Origin: Odontesthes bonariensis
Taxonomy: Eukaryota; Chordata; Actinopteri; Atheriniformes; Atherinopsidae
Reading direction: 5' to 3'
NCBI RefSeq assembly: GCF_027942865.1
Contig: NC_134510.1
Span: 16,086,743-16,150,742, forward strand
Length of the DNA stretch: 64,000 nucleotides
In this document: in pieces, positions 13,501-26,100 of the stretch
How positions within the stretch are numbered: the first letter of the stretch is position 1
Layout of the letters: the number at the start of each line of letters is the position of its first letter
Position numbers and translations under genes: made by a program
The notes under the pieces: generated by a model
What the model was told of the DNA's origin: nothing
Databases searched by the model: none
Seen by the model: the letters and a program-made list of their open reading frames with translations, nothing else

Positions 13501-15880
13501 AAACTGTTGACAGCTTTATTCATTTTGTATGTGGAGCTGTGTCACAAGCCTAAAAAAAAATAAACACATTTAGAAAGAGAGAGCAGAAAAATAATAAAAC
13601 TAGTACCAAATCACACATTCCACACAAAACCATATAAAAGGACTAAAAAGTTGGAAAATAAAATCTAAGAGTCTGGAAAAATGAGCAGCTTCTTCTGCTG
13701 TCTGCCTGTCTGAGTTAATCAGAATCAATGCAGTAATGTAATGTTTGCCTACATGTAAAAGTACTGCGTGAAAAAACTCCACCTTAACCTACAGCATGAA
13801 AAATATGTAGTTAGACTGGTCTAGTCCCTTTCACATATATATTATTCCATTTTTCATGGTTGATACTTAAGCATCAGTAAGTCAACAGCATATTACTTTG
13901 GTAGCTACTGCACGTGGAGCAATTCTAACCTACTTTAAACACAGTTGTTTATAAAGGGATACCAGACAAATCCTAGGGGCTATGAAATGATTTGTGGGAA
14001 AGAAACAATGAGAAAACAAAATTCAGATACACAAATCACAATTTTGTCAGACATCTGCTATTCTTATGATGTAAGAAGACAAAACCGTTGGAAATCTGGT
14101 TTGACTCTACAACTATAAAAGCCTGATCAGGGTGAAAAGTCTTCTCCTTAAAAAGTAACTACTGACTGAATTTGTTAGCGCATGTAGTGGAGCGGATCAT
14201 ACAATATTTTCATCTGAAATGTATAGAAGGATGGAAGTATGAAGTAGCAGCAAATGAAAATATTCAAGTAAAAGTACCTCAAAACCAAGCCAGAGAAAAA
14301 ACAACTGTGTTCTGAGCTTCTCACATCAAAGAAAAATGTGTTGTTTACCACCAAGCCAAACATAAATTAGTAAAACAATCATCAAGTAAATAGAAATAGA
14401 TTTCAATATCAAAGGAAAGCAGCATCTCAGTGCTGTGCTTTTTGCTCTGAGATGTTCGGGGTGTATATGCTGAAGATCCCTTATCAACAGATCTCAGGTC
14501 AGCTCAAATGAACCGCATAGGGTCAGATGAGCCACTAGACTCCCCTTAAGCCCTCTCTTCTGCAATATGAGCCTTATTTGAGATCTGAGTAGAGCTTTGT
14601 GCTACCATATGTGGCAACCCTATAACAGTTTGACCACATTTATCCATTTTGGACACTAACCTAATTTAATTACACTTGTAATAATTAAATGTAATACCGT
14701 ATGGGAGAGCATACGGCACACAGACTGGTACTGAGCTCACACTGGCACACCCGACAAAACAAAAACTCACACTACCAGATATCAAACTGATAGAAGAGTA
14801 CTTGACTGGCTATTTTTTCTCCAATTTTTTTCTCATCTGCAATTCAACCACGAATAAATCATTCTTCTTTTAGACACAGTCTTGAGTCATATGAACTGAC
14901 AGGCAGATGGTTCAAAACCAGGATATAATTCCTCCACTGCAACTCTGCTCGATAAACCTTCTGAAGTTTACATGGACGGCTCCAGCGTGGTCCTGAATTC
15001 AGTTACAAATAGGAACTTTGAATTTCCTGCTTTTGATTTAGAAAAACTCAAAGAAAATGCCAACAAGATGCCGTATTTCCTTGTGAGAATGTTAAACATT
15101 AGGCAAAGTACTGGTGGAGCATGATCAGCTCATTTTTTTCTTCTGTTAAGTGAACTACTGTATAAACAGTATTTCATACTGTACTAAAAATGCCATACAT
15201 ATATATCTTGCATGTTGATAGAGATGCAAACAACAGGTGGTATACTGTGTACAAATAATCAAGATTTAATATAGAAATTCCTCTTTGGTTAAAATGTTAT
15301 CTGATTACATCTCTTTTAGCAAAAGTTAAAGTCAGTGGACTGGAAGTTTTGTCTCTAGAGATTGCTTGTGATTGTTTAATCTTCTCACATATCATAGAGG
15401 TTGTTGTTCTTTCACTGCCTCGACATCTGTATGGTCAGATCAGATCCAGACTAATGCGTCATAACAATAAAACCCCAATACACAAGCAATTGCTGTGTGA
15501 AAAATACACTGAGTTGCCTTGGAGAAAAGTATGGTAAACTTCCTCCCTCGCTATTTTGTCATTAGGTCAATAGTCACATAAAGAAAAATCTCTTCACACA
15601 TAAGCAAACTGCTTATCTATCCATGTGTCATAACATACACATGCTTTCATGTCTGCTAAGGGATGTAAAGATAGACTGTGGCTTTAGAATATATGTGAGC
15701 TCTAAATGAGCCAAGGCTGTTGTATACAAAGGTCCACTCTGGGCTTCAAGGATGTTGTGGTTGTTACAGTTCTTTAAAAATATGCTTTTCTACAAACAGT
15801 TCTGAATTATTTGGTAGCTCATATATCCTCAAAAATGTTCCCTTTCTTTCAAATCAATAAATTAATCAAACACAACTCCT
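7600..15880. other. Intergenic, 5' flank of KLHL38
   Basis: Apart from the putative KLHL38 promoter block at 8.45-8.68 kb, I see no exons, RNA genes or clear transposons. Open frames here are short and overlapping, and several (for example 13144-13479) come from purine-rich low-complexity DNA. Conserved non-coding elements may be present but cannot be judged from one sequence. Confidence 0.45.
8451..8680 (-). promoter_or_regulatory. Putative KLHL38 promoter and non-coding exon 1
   Basis: At 8661-8680 an MCAT core (CATTCCT, bound by TEAD factors) directly precedes a perfect MEF2 consensus (CTAAAAATAG, 8671-8680). On the minus strand a donor-like AAGG|GTAAGAG follows at 8451/8450. It could splice to the acceptor-like AG one base before the KLHL38 ATG (intron about 8450-7597). 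Motifs and spacing are seen; promoter function and exon are inferred. Confidence 0.4.
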
Positions 15881-16575
15881 TTGGTACATGGATTCATGAT
15901 TCAGAGAGCTAAGCTCACCTGTGGTGTTCCCCAGAGGTCTATTCTTGAGCCCTTATCTTTAATCTACATTAATGATCTTCGCATTGTTTGCAAAAGTATG
16001 TTTTTGATTAAGGAAACAAATGATGAGCTTTTAATAATTTATCAATTGTTTCAGATGGAAAAAAACCTCTCTCTTACTGCAAAATATATAAGAACTTCCT
16101 AATATTTTGGAGTAAAAATAAAGAGCATCTCAAAGATAAAGAGAATATTTCTTGATAAAACCAATTATTCAAGTTTCCAAAGTTAAACTTCTAGGAATCA
16201 TAGTAGATGAAAAATTAACATGGAAACAACACATTGGTCTGGTCGGTCGTTATCCTATAAATGATTTCTGTGCTTTGACTTTTTATTATGCTGTCCTTTA
16301 TCCTCATAGTAGTTATTACAATATTGTGTTGACTGCCTCATCCCAGTCATCTTACTAGATTTTTCTCTGAAACTATTCCTTCTCTGAAAGTAAACATCAG
16401 AGCTGTGTTTTTATGTATGAATATGTTAATCAAACTCCTTATTTGCCAACTACTTTTCATAACTTTTTCAGATTGTCAGCAGACATTCATACATATTCTA
16501 CAAGACACTCTATCTTACGTTACATTGGACCTCACTAAATCAAAATTGAATTAAATACAGAGGACCATATCTCCC
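15881..16575 (+). mobile_element. Decayed LINE reverse-transcriptase fragment
   Basis: Fragments of a non-LTR retrotransposon reverse transcriptase read in order on the plus strand but in several frames. They are a CGVPQ-type motif followed by a YINDL segment (15881-16100), a KLLGIIVDEKLTWKQHI thumb motif (about 16165-16235), a TFYYAVLYPHSSYYNIV segment (about 16275-16330) and a C-terminal remnant. The catalytic FADD box is missing or unrecognisable. The motif style suits the Jockey/CR1/L2/Rex group, but the clade is not settled. The copy is inactive and abuts a second LINE on its 3' side. Confidence 0.75.
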
Positions 16576-16579
16576 CCAT

Positions 16580-18590
16580 AAGCTGTCATCTTATCGTGGT
16601 GGGGGGGTTTGCGTGCCCCAATGAGTCTGGGAGCTATGTTGTCCGGGGCTTTAAGCCCCTGGTAGGGTCACCCATGGCAAACAGATCCTAGATGAGGGAC
16701 CAGAAAAAGAACAGCTCACAAGAACCCTCTATGATGATAACCAATAATGGACACTGTGTACCCTTGCCCGGACGAGGGTTACTGGGGCCTCCCCCTGGAG
16801 CCAGGCCCAGGGATGGGGCCTGCTGGCGAGCGCCTGGTGGCCGGGTCTGTGCCCGTGGGGCTCGGTCGGGCACAGCCCGAAGAAACTACACGGGTCCCCC
16901 TTCTGACGGGCTCACCACCCATGGGAGGGGCCAAGGGGGTCGGGTGCTTTGTGAGCTGGGCGGCAGCCGAAGGCGGAGACCTTGGCGGTCTGATCCTCGG
17001 CTACTGAAGCTGGCTCTTGGGACGTGGAACGTCACCTCTCTGCTGGGGAAGGAGCCTGAGCTGGTGCGCGAGGCTGAGCGGTTCCGGCTAGATATAGTCA
17101 GACTCACCTCGACGTATGGCTTGGGCTCCGGAACCAGCCTCCTCGAGAGGGGTTGGACTCTCTTCCACTCTGGAGTTGCCCGCGGTGAGAGGCGTAGAGC
17201 AGGTGTGGGCCTGTACATTGGGGTTTACCCCGGTAGACGAGAGGGTAGCCTCCCTCCGCCTTAGGGTGGGGGGACGGGTCCTGACTGTTGTTTGAGCCCG
17301 AATGGGCCATGTTCCGTGCCTCCATTGTTGAGGCGGCCGACCGGAGCTGTGGCCGTAAGGTGGTCGGTGCCTGTCGTGGCGGCAACCCCCGAACCCGCTG
17401 GTGGACCCCAGTGGTGAGAGAAGCCGTCAAGCTGAAGAAGGAGTCCTATCGGGCCTTTTTGGCCAGTGGGACTCTGGAAGCAGCTGATGGGTACCGACAG
17501 GCCAAGCGGAACGCGGCCTCGGCGGTTGCTGAGGCAAAAACTCGGGCTTGGGAGGAGTTCGGGGAGGCCATGGAGAATGACTTCCGGACGGCCTCGAAGA
17601 GATTCTGGTCCACCATCCGGCGGCTCAGGGGGGGAAGCGGTGCACCGTCAACACCGTGTATGGTGAGGGCGGGGCTCTGCTGACCTCAACTAGGGACGTC
17701 GTGAGTCGGTGGGGGGAATACTTCGAGGGCCTCCTCAATCCTACCGACACGCCTTCCGTTGAGGAAGCAGAGTTGGGGAGCTCGGACGTGGGGCCTCCCA
17801 TTTCTGGGCCTGAGGTTGCCGAGGTGGTTAAAAAACTCCTCAGTGGCAAGGCCCCTGGGGTGGATGAGGTCCGTCCTGAGTTCCTCAAGGCTCTGGATGT
17901 TGTAGGGCTGTCTTGGTTGACACACCTCTGCAGCATCGCGTGGACATCAGGGGCAGTGCCTCTGGACTGGCAGATCGGGGTGGTGGTCCCACTCTTTAAA
18001 AAGGGGGACCGGAGGGTGTGTTCCAACTGTAGGATCACACTCCTCAGCCTCCCTGGCAAGGTCTATTCGGGGGTACTGGAGAGGAGGATCCGCCGGATAG
18101 TCGAATCTCGGATTCAGGAGGTGCAATGTGGTTTTCGTCCTGGCCGTGGAACAGTGGACCAGCTCTATACCCTCGGCAGGATCCTGGAGGGTGCATGGGA
18201 GTTCGCCCAACCGGTCGACATGTGTTTTGTGGACTTGGAGAAGGCGTTCGACTGTGTCCCTCGGGGACTCTTGTGGGGGGTGTTCCGGGAGTATGGAGTG
18301 CCGGACTCCTTGATATGGGCTTTTCGGTCTCTGTATGACCGGTGTCAGAGTTTGGTCCGCATTGCCAGCAGTAAGTCGGACATGTTTCCTGTGAGGGTTG
18401 GACTCCGTCAGGGCTGTCCTTTGTCACCGATTCTGTTAATAATTTTTATGGACAGAATTTCTAGGCGCAGCCAGGGCGTTGAGGGGGTCCGTTTTGGCGA
18501 CCTCAGAATCTGGTGAGGTGTTCCGGGCCCGTCCCACTGGGAAGAGGCCCCGGGGAAGACCCAGGACACGTTGGAGAGACTATGTTTCTA
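16580..18590 (+). mobile_element. Internally deleted endonuclease-type LINE copy
   Basis: A GC-rich non-LTR retrotransposon copy in the plus orientation, clearly different in composition from its AT-rich surroundings. A leader (about 16580-17005) precedes the start of an apurinic-type endonuclease (GTWNVTSLLGKEPELV, 17017 on). Most of the endonuclease is deleted near 17260-17290. A linker (RTRWWTPVVREAVKLKKESY) follows and, after a frameshift near 17640-17660, a reverse-transcriptase segment at 17656-18516 with VDLEKAFDCVPR and GLRQGCPLSPI. The sequence then jumps from RISRRSQGVEGVRFGD to a C-terminal RPTGKRPRGRPRTRWRDYVS-like tail at 18525-18585, so the FADD catalytic box is lost. It is a dead copy. 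The family is common in fish; I do not assign a clade. Confidence 0.88.
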
Positions 18591-20314
18591 ATTAATAGAT
18601 TTTAGTCAAAAAAGTACAATAAATATATGTGCATAGATCTACACGTAAAACTGGCCCAAAATAATGGATTCAATTTCTAACACTGGTAGCAACGATGCAT
18701 ATCTGTAGCTATCTTATGTACTTCTATTGCAAAATTCAGTAAGCTTGACATTAGAAACTGTTCATGGTGTTATTTTGGTCAAACAATGGTTACATAAACA
18801 CAGCCTACTTCACTTTTACATGGCAGTCATGCCACTCTGAGCCTGACCTGTAAAAGTATTCTGCTTCCACCACTGTCGATGACTATCTGCTCCGACTGTA
18901 TTCTGGGCAGCATGCAGACACACAGCGAAACTGATGGGCGCAGAGGACTGTGGTGGCTCCAGAGACAGGCAACGAAAATGTCAGGTTTCAAAGCAGAGCA
19001 AATGAGCACTTCAAAGGTGCAAAACGGATCAGCAAGTTCATAAAAGCACAAAAGGAATAGTAAAAGAAAAATATTTTCTACCCTTAAACAGACCAATTAA
19101 ATGCTGCAATATTCCTGAATGGGTTTTATTGCATGTAGTCTGATCTGACACATCTTATTTTCCTTTTGTCTGTGGCATTATGTTTTTGTTTCTTCTTTCT
19201 TTTTCTCTTTTTTTTGTTCCATTGGTGTGGGCTTATTATTCAAACAGAAGATAATGAGTTATTGTGATAAACTAAAGAGAACAAGAACAAACAGCAGTTG
19301 TGCACACGGCAGTGGTAATAAGTTTCTGATTAGATGAATCCTTTGTTTTCTGTTTTTCAGGTATTGTTGAGCTTAAGATTGTTCTACATGTTTACACTCA
19401 CAGTTGATAAAACAACTGTAATGTGAACAAATCAAACCTATGTTAACAAATTGTAAAAAAAATTAAAAATCAACAATTTCCTCCAGCTCAATTAAAACCT
19501 TATAATTTTCTGTTTTGGTTCACTTTCAGTGCTCTTTACCTGCAGGGGAAAAAAATTAAATGAAAAAGCCCCAAAATCCCACTGTTTATCTATCTGGCAA
19601 GCACTGAATTGAAGACATGCAAAGGTTTTGACTCGTGGACATACAGTCATGAGAAAAGTAAGAACATCACTTAGGATTTGTTTAATTTTCTATCAAATTT
19701 GAACTCGGAAACATTTGGTCCTCTTTGACACAGTACCTATAGATAAATAGAGGGGATACACTTGAATAACACGAGTGGAGAAATTCCTTCAGTTATAAAA
19801 ACCTATGAGGATTTTCTCGCATTTTTTGGTAGCATTGTCAGATGCGTGTGGACAGTTAAAGGACTGAACACAGATATGCGGAGGTTCTCGTTGGTGCATT
19901 ACAAACGCATGTCAACGTGTTGTAGCGTTTTGCTGCAGTCTTATAAATACGTGGAACAATCTTTGTGGTGTCGGCACTGTCAGAGTGGACAAAGATGCGG
20001 TTCGTGATGCATTGAAACTATGTGTTTAGATAATCGAGGTTGTCCATTGCAGCTGTGGTTGGTTTTCGTCACCTGAGCTTCTTTGCCATCTCTGCCTCTA
20101 GCCAGCACAACGTTCAACTAGTCAGCAATTGATCAGCAGGTAGCATCATCTCTGGGGCACGATGACACTTCATTCTTTGATAGTGAAGAGTGGACCTGGC
20201 CCCACATGTCAGATGGTTCAATTAAAACTGTCTATTGTTCTCTCAGGAGGCTCTTTACATTGGTATCTAATCTTGAACCCTTAACCTTAATTTCACAAAT
20301 TTAGGAGGATGTAG

Positions 20315-20351
<37 letters not shown>

Positions 20352-20400
20352 ATTTTATTTGGAGGCGCCTTTCAGGTCACCCCAGGTCAATGAAAGGGTA
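20315..20400 (-). repeat. (ATA)n tract and LINE/SINE-type 3' tail
   Basis: About 12 ATA/AAT units adjoin a sequence which, on the minus strand, reads as a short 3' end (GGTGACCTGAAAGGCGCC, then AAATAAAATG) running into (TTA)n. This matches the form of fish LINE or SINE tails that end in short tandem repeats. It is a 5'-truncated copy; the family is not determined. Confidence 0.5.
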
Positions 20401-22828
20401 TAAATACTTTTTCCCCTGATTTATGAATGGCTAAAACAATGTTATGCATCAGATGAGGGGTTGTGTGATGCTGTGTTTTTAGCAGGTAGTGTCTTACCTG
20501 ACGTGGACAGCGGTCAACTACAGCCTTCTGTTTACCACTTCATAATTCAGGGGTCAAGGATTTTACTCAATTGCTCATGTGTATGATGATGGGAATAACA
20601 ACGAGGCAGTACTTTCTGATGTAGTCTGCTGAAAATACCCCTCATACTACCAAGCTCTTAGCTTAGATTTGATGTTACTGAACTTCTCCTCTTCATATCC
20701 ATCCACTGTTTCCCTCGTGGTCTTCATGTTCACTGTGTTAACATTCTTGCACTATGGCACCCTCCCTGTTGCTTTCTGGAAACATGTTCCACCGCTCCTC
20801 TTCCCTCATTCCTCTCACACTCCTTACTCTTTCCTCCCCCTCATCACCCTCCCTCGCCTCTCTAAACAATGTCCAAATTAATGGAAGTCGTTTTTTTGTA
20901 ATGCAGCTGGGGGAACGTGATGACTGTTCTGACCTTGTCTAGAACTGGCAGTGTTTTGTCAAACCAGACCCATTTGGTGCCTGTGTATGGATTCACTTAA
21001 AAGGAACATTAGAAGCTAATCTTTGAAACAGTGATAAAAGACTTTTGGAACAAATGTTCCAGAGAAAGAAGTATGCCTCCTACTTGTGAAAGCACAGTTT
21101 AGTCCCAGTCTGCTTCTCAGATACATACCTTTTCTCTTTACTGGAATGGCTGCGTATTGATAAACCAATGCTCCAACAACTCAAGTTCAGCACCCAAATA
21201 GCATTTTTAATTTGTGATAAGAGCCTCATCAGCGATGGCATGAGTCACAAACAAGAGGAAAGATGATGAAATATTAACCCAGACCTGTTTTCTTTTGTGT
21301 TCTGCGTCCTTGGCCTCAGAATTTGTTTTATCTGCATCTCTCTCCCACCTGAATTCCAACTGTGTGATTGAGAACTGAGAGTATTTGTAATTTTAGGGGC
21401 ATTTAAAGGAGCACAGAACTATACCATTTAGAGGACATTTTTATGCAGTAGGGGCTGCATTTGTAGTGAGCTGAATGGCAGTTATCACCAAGTGATACTT
21501 TTTTTTCTGTCAGCATGTTGAGCTGACCCTGAACTCAACCTACTGCCAGAAAGAGGCTTTTTACTGACAAAGATACAGTTTAACATAACACGTTTGCACT
21601 GCTGTTTCCCGCAGCCTCCAAAAACATGTTGTAAGACGTTTACTTTTCATTTAGTCCAAGGGAACATTGTTTAATCGTGAACATGAAGAGATTTGTCGGT
21701 TGAGATTTCTCATTTCAGCTGTCATGTAAGGTCACAGTTCTTTGTCTATGAATGTAAGTATCCGGCGTAACTTCAGATTTACTTTATTTTCATTTTCATT
21801 TATTGTGAACTAAAAAGACATGACCTTCAGATTCACTACTGTAGATTTATTCTTCATCGTGATAAAGTTCATATATATTGATATTCATTCTAGAAATTTG
21901 TGAGCACATGGTCATCTCAAGAGAGGCTCGGGAAGCAGCAGAAGTATGTAGCAGCTTAAAAATTCAGGTTCTAATAAAAGGAGAAACAACATTGCAGGGA
22001 AGATGCCACTTCATGGGTCTGGCACCAGTGTCTCCTTTAGTAGCTCCTTATAGGAAAGACTGGATTTTCATCCACATGTACTAACCTTGATTCAAGGAAA
22101 TGAATATGAAGATAAATGGGTGAGTTTGTTTACTTTTTAGAATTACCAACCTTGAAAATTAAGTAATATCTAATGGTATATCTTATTGTGATTTATCTGA
22201 TATATCCTCTGTGAAACATCTACAATGAACAAATCTGATAAGAGCAGGATCACATTACAGTTTACTGATTCTCATTCGATTCTCATTGTCACATTCTCAG
22301 TTCAACTTCATCTCAGTCTTTTCTTAACCGCATGACCTTTTCTACCAAGGGCAAGAAAAGTAACGTAGGAACTTAATACTTTGGAAAAGACTACAGGAGA
22401 TATCTCTTCAGATTATTCAAATTGGACACCATGTTCTGAATGTCTCATGTACGCATACTTATTTCATATGAGGCTACATGTACAGCTTCTAATTTTCTGA
22501 AGATGTTACTCGCTTACGCATTCAGATTAGATGTACTCTTTTGGGGACCTACCAATGTGTCCAGGCATGTTGGACATACACACAGTTACAGACATTCACT
22601 TTACTGACAGTTGCTCTGTCAAAGCTCTGTGCCAGGCTTGAATCTCTTCAGAGCTGTAGACGTTCCAAGTAGAAAATCCTTATCAATATTTATACAGGAC
22701 TGCCAGAAATCCAAGTTCACATAGTGGAGGACTGAAAAAAAGACTTACATTTTGTATTGTCCAAACCTTGGTGTTATTTTGGTGTCCCATTGACCTTTGT
22801 TTGTTTGACAATTCCTGGGGTTCGGTGT

Positions 22829-23110
22829 AATGATCACTGACTCGTGTTAAACAGTCGAGGAGTCGAAAATAAAGTTGATTGTGGTTTATTAACAGAAATA
22901 ATATAAATTACACACTTCAAGGGTTCAAGTGGCTTTGTAAGTTTCTAATGTTCTGGATTCCAATGTCCATTCATTCTTCCTCTCTTTGCCACGGTCTTTG
23001 ATGGTGTGCGCATCACCGAACCCTCCTATTGGCATCCGGATGGCACACCTATATACCTGTCGGCATATTTCCCCCTTTGCCTGTAGAGGGCGTACTCATT
23101 CATTCACACT
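22829..23110 (-). mobile_element. Possible solo LTR (low confidence)
   Basis: Read on the minus strand, a TATA-like GTATATAGG (about 23050) is followed about 155 bases later by AATAAA (about 22893). The sequence then runs through a short tail to a CA end near 22830. This promoter-to-poly(A) spacing suits a retroelement LTR. No matching second LTR, primer-binding site or gag/pol frame is seen in the window, and no clean target duplication was found. It may be another kind of repeat or chance. Confidence 0.28.
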
Positions 23111-26100
23111 CACCCATTCACTCACTCTTACTCATACATACTCAAAACAGGAATTATATTAGATGTAGAGAAACAAATGAAGTTCTGAATGTAAAAAAAT
23201 GGAATTTGTAAATGATAATATTTAAAGACAATAAATGATAAACATAAACTATTCAAATGGCTCCTACACATTTATTTGGTAGAATAATGGGAATAGTGGT
23301 TAGATAACGGCAGCCACAGAGAATTCTCTCCTCTAGATTTGCCATGTAATGCCTTGTAGGTATTTCACATATTTTGAAATAAAAGTAATCCAAACCCTAA
23401 CTCAGACCCTGAGTGAAGGGGCTAAATCTCAAGTGACACGAGCATTGCTTTTGGTCTTTGTTCGAAGTCTGGCAGCAGAGCTCTGAATTAGCTTGGGGTG
23501 ATTTATTGAAGGCTGATGTCCTGAATATAAATGACTCGTATTACACTAATCTCACCAATTTGTCACACAGGCATGCATTAATTTGTGTCATGAATGCATC
23601 ACAAGCTGTCACAATGCATCTAATTTGAACATAGTTCTGACATGAATTAAAAGTTAGTGGATTAGTTTTGATATTTTTGGGGGACTTTTTTTTTCTTGAG
23701 CTTAGCAAGATTTGCGAAATATTTTGTTTCATAAAGCTTCAGATTCCTTCAAAGACTTTATTCCAAAAGAGAGATGACATTTTGCCAGCCAAGGGAACTG
23801 TGAAGATATCTTACTTGTGTTCCTCTCTCTTTGAACTAATCTGTGTCTTTCTTCGATGTGTTAACTCTGAAATAATCAAAGAGAAACATCTTTTCAACTA
23901 AGTAAACCAAATGTTAACAAAACAGGGTCGATGACAATCTTTGTGTGTGTGAGGATCACATTACAGGACATTACAATCATTCAATCAGACCTACAGCTGT
24001 GGTTTGTTATATGTACGATAGCTATAGCAAACAATGGTAATATTAAAGTGTCTGACTGAAAGGTTTCATTTGTCTTTTCATCTATTTCCAGTGAAAGTTA
24101 TTCAAAGGATGCTTCAAAACAAACAAACCAAACAAAAGGTGGGAGATGAGTGTGTTATTGTTGCAGAGCTGCTGGTGGGGGGTTTTGGTTTCTTTAAAAA
24201 TGGATGAACATTTGTGAACTTGACATTCTCAATACAGAACCAGAGGGAAGAGAGTTATCAATAATTATATGCAGGACTGGAGCCACTCAGCCTTTTAAAT
24301 GATGAGTAGCAAGCTAAACATCCACAGGGCCTGAAGAGAATTTCATGCATGTCAAAAAGAAGAAGGAGACAGGTGGCTGAACCTGGACGAGAGCAGTTCA
24401 TGTTAATGCATGAGGCAACGGGGGGCCCATAAAATGGATAAAGCTCATCTTTACTGTAAAGAATAGGACAAACTTCAAGGCAAGCTTCTCCTGTGGCTTG
24501 GAGGACACAGATGGACCTCAAATCATAGATATTGGAAAAGTTTGAATGAGTAGAATAATTAAATGGTTTAGCCATGTTTTTTAAATAACCGACTAGTCAT
24601 GGAGAACAGTTCTAAATGATTTTACTGAACTTTTAAAAAGTGGTTGGACATCATAAAATAGTTTTTGATGCGCTTTTTTGGCTGCATTGAGTTTTTACGG
24701 AGGTGGATCCAGCATTAAGTCACGAATAGCAGACCCATTACTTTTTGACACCTGTCAGCTTGTTTGCAGGACGGGAAATCAGAAGTAATTTTTTACCAAG
24801 ACTTAGATAAGTGCCTAGCAATGTTAACTAAGCCCAGCAACTTCTTAAATGTTACAGGTTAGATGTACCAGGGATAGTGAGACAGATACATGCTACTGCG
24901 TGGTTTTCCCTCCTCTACAGGCGAACATGAATGATTTGCATGTTAAATAAGAATGCCCCTCCACTGTTGCCACAAATTATAACTATTGTCCTTGTTTGAT
25001 GGTAGGATGAAAAATATAAATTTGAAAAAATAGAGCACACCAGTCTACTCAAACATCTCCCTGGTTAGATATGAACAAATGTGAGCAGGGTGGGTTAGCA
25101 TTATTAAAAACCATCAGTCAGTCAGATAGCAACTCACACTCTCATCACGCTGCTGCCAGACTAAAGCCGTGAGTGTCTCTGTGGAGCCCCTGATATTGAA
25201 AAATACATGCCACACTCACAGAAAATAGCTTCGCTTTAATATGCAGTAGAAGTGGAAACTTTTCATCTCCCCAGAGGCATTAGGTTTGAATGCACCATCT
25301 CCCGAAGTTCAATGGTCTGGTCTACATGGGAGCAGAGTAAGAGGCAAATGAGAGGTGGCTTCTTGCTGGAAAGCTTTGCTGGCTGAGGCAGACTGATAAA
25401 CTTATACTGTGGTCTTTTTCAGAACTCGAGCTTTTTTCATTGCATCGTGATTCAGTTTTATGTCACATTTGGTCAACCATTTCCAACAGTTCAAACTAAT
25501 TCGATGGCATGATTACTCCAAGGCTACTCTTCCAGTCGTCTGTTAAAATTTCATTTAAGCCCAGAACTAAAGTTTTGACTAAGAAAAAATCTCCCCTTTT
25601 GTCTAAACGTACAGAAATGACATTTAGATTGTTTATCACTCAAAGAGTGTTGTCTCCACTAAAAAAAATTGCCCTCAATCAGGCCTCAATCATACGATGA
25701 TTGAAATGGAACTGTGAAAACCAAATGGAACGAAAAGTAGCGTAAACTGTCACAAGTGGTAAACTACAAAAAAATGGGAAAAATGTCCAATTGTGGGACG
25801 TGAGCCTAATCTGATGGTGTTGAATACAGAGGAAACAGGCCTACGAGCTCATAGGGAACGCTGTGTAGCACAATTAGTTTAGTCGACAAGTAACATTACT
25901 GAGTATTTATTATCCAGAGAGTCAAAGTTTAGAAAAGATGCAGAGCGGTGTATCATTTTGTTTCTTTGTATTCCCATCAAGAATAAAAACAAATCAGACC
26001 ATAGATCACTGGGCTTTATATCCAGCAATCTCACTAATACCATTCATCTTTTGTCCCTGGTATGAATCAAGCCTTCGTTAGTTGACCAAAATGAAACACC

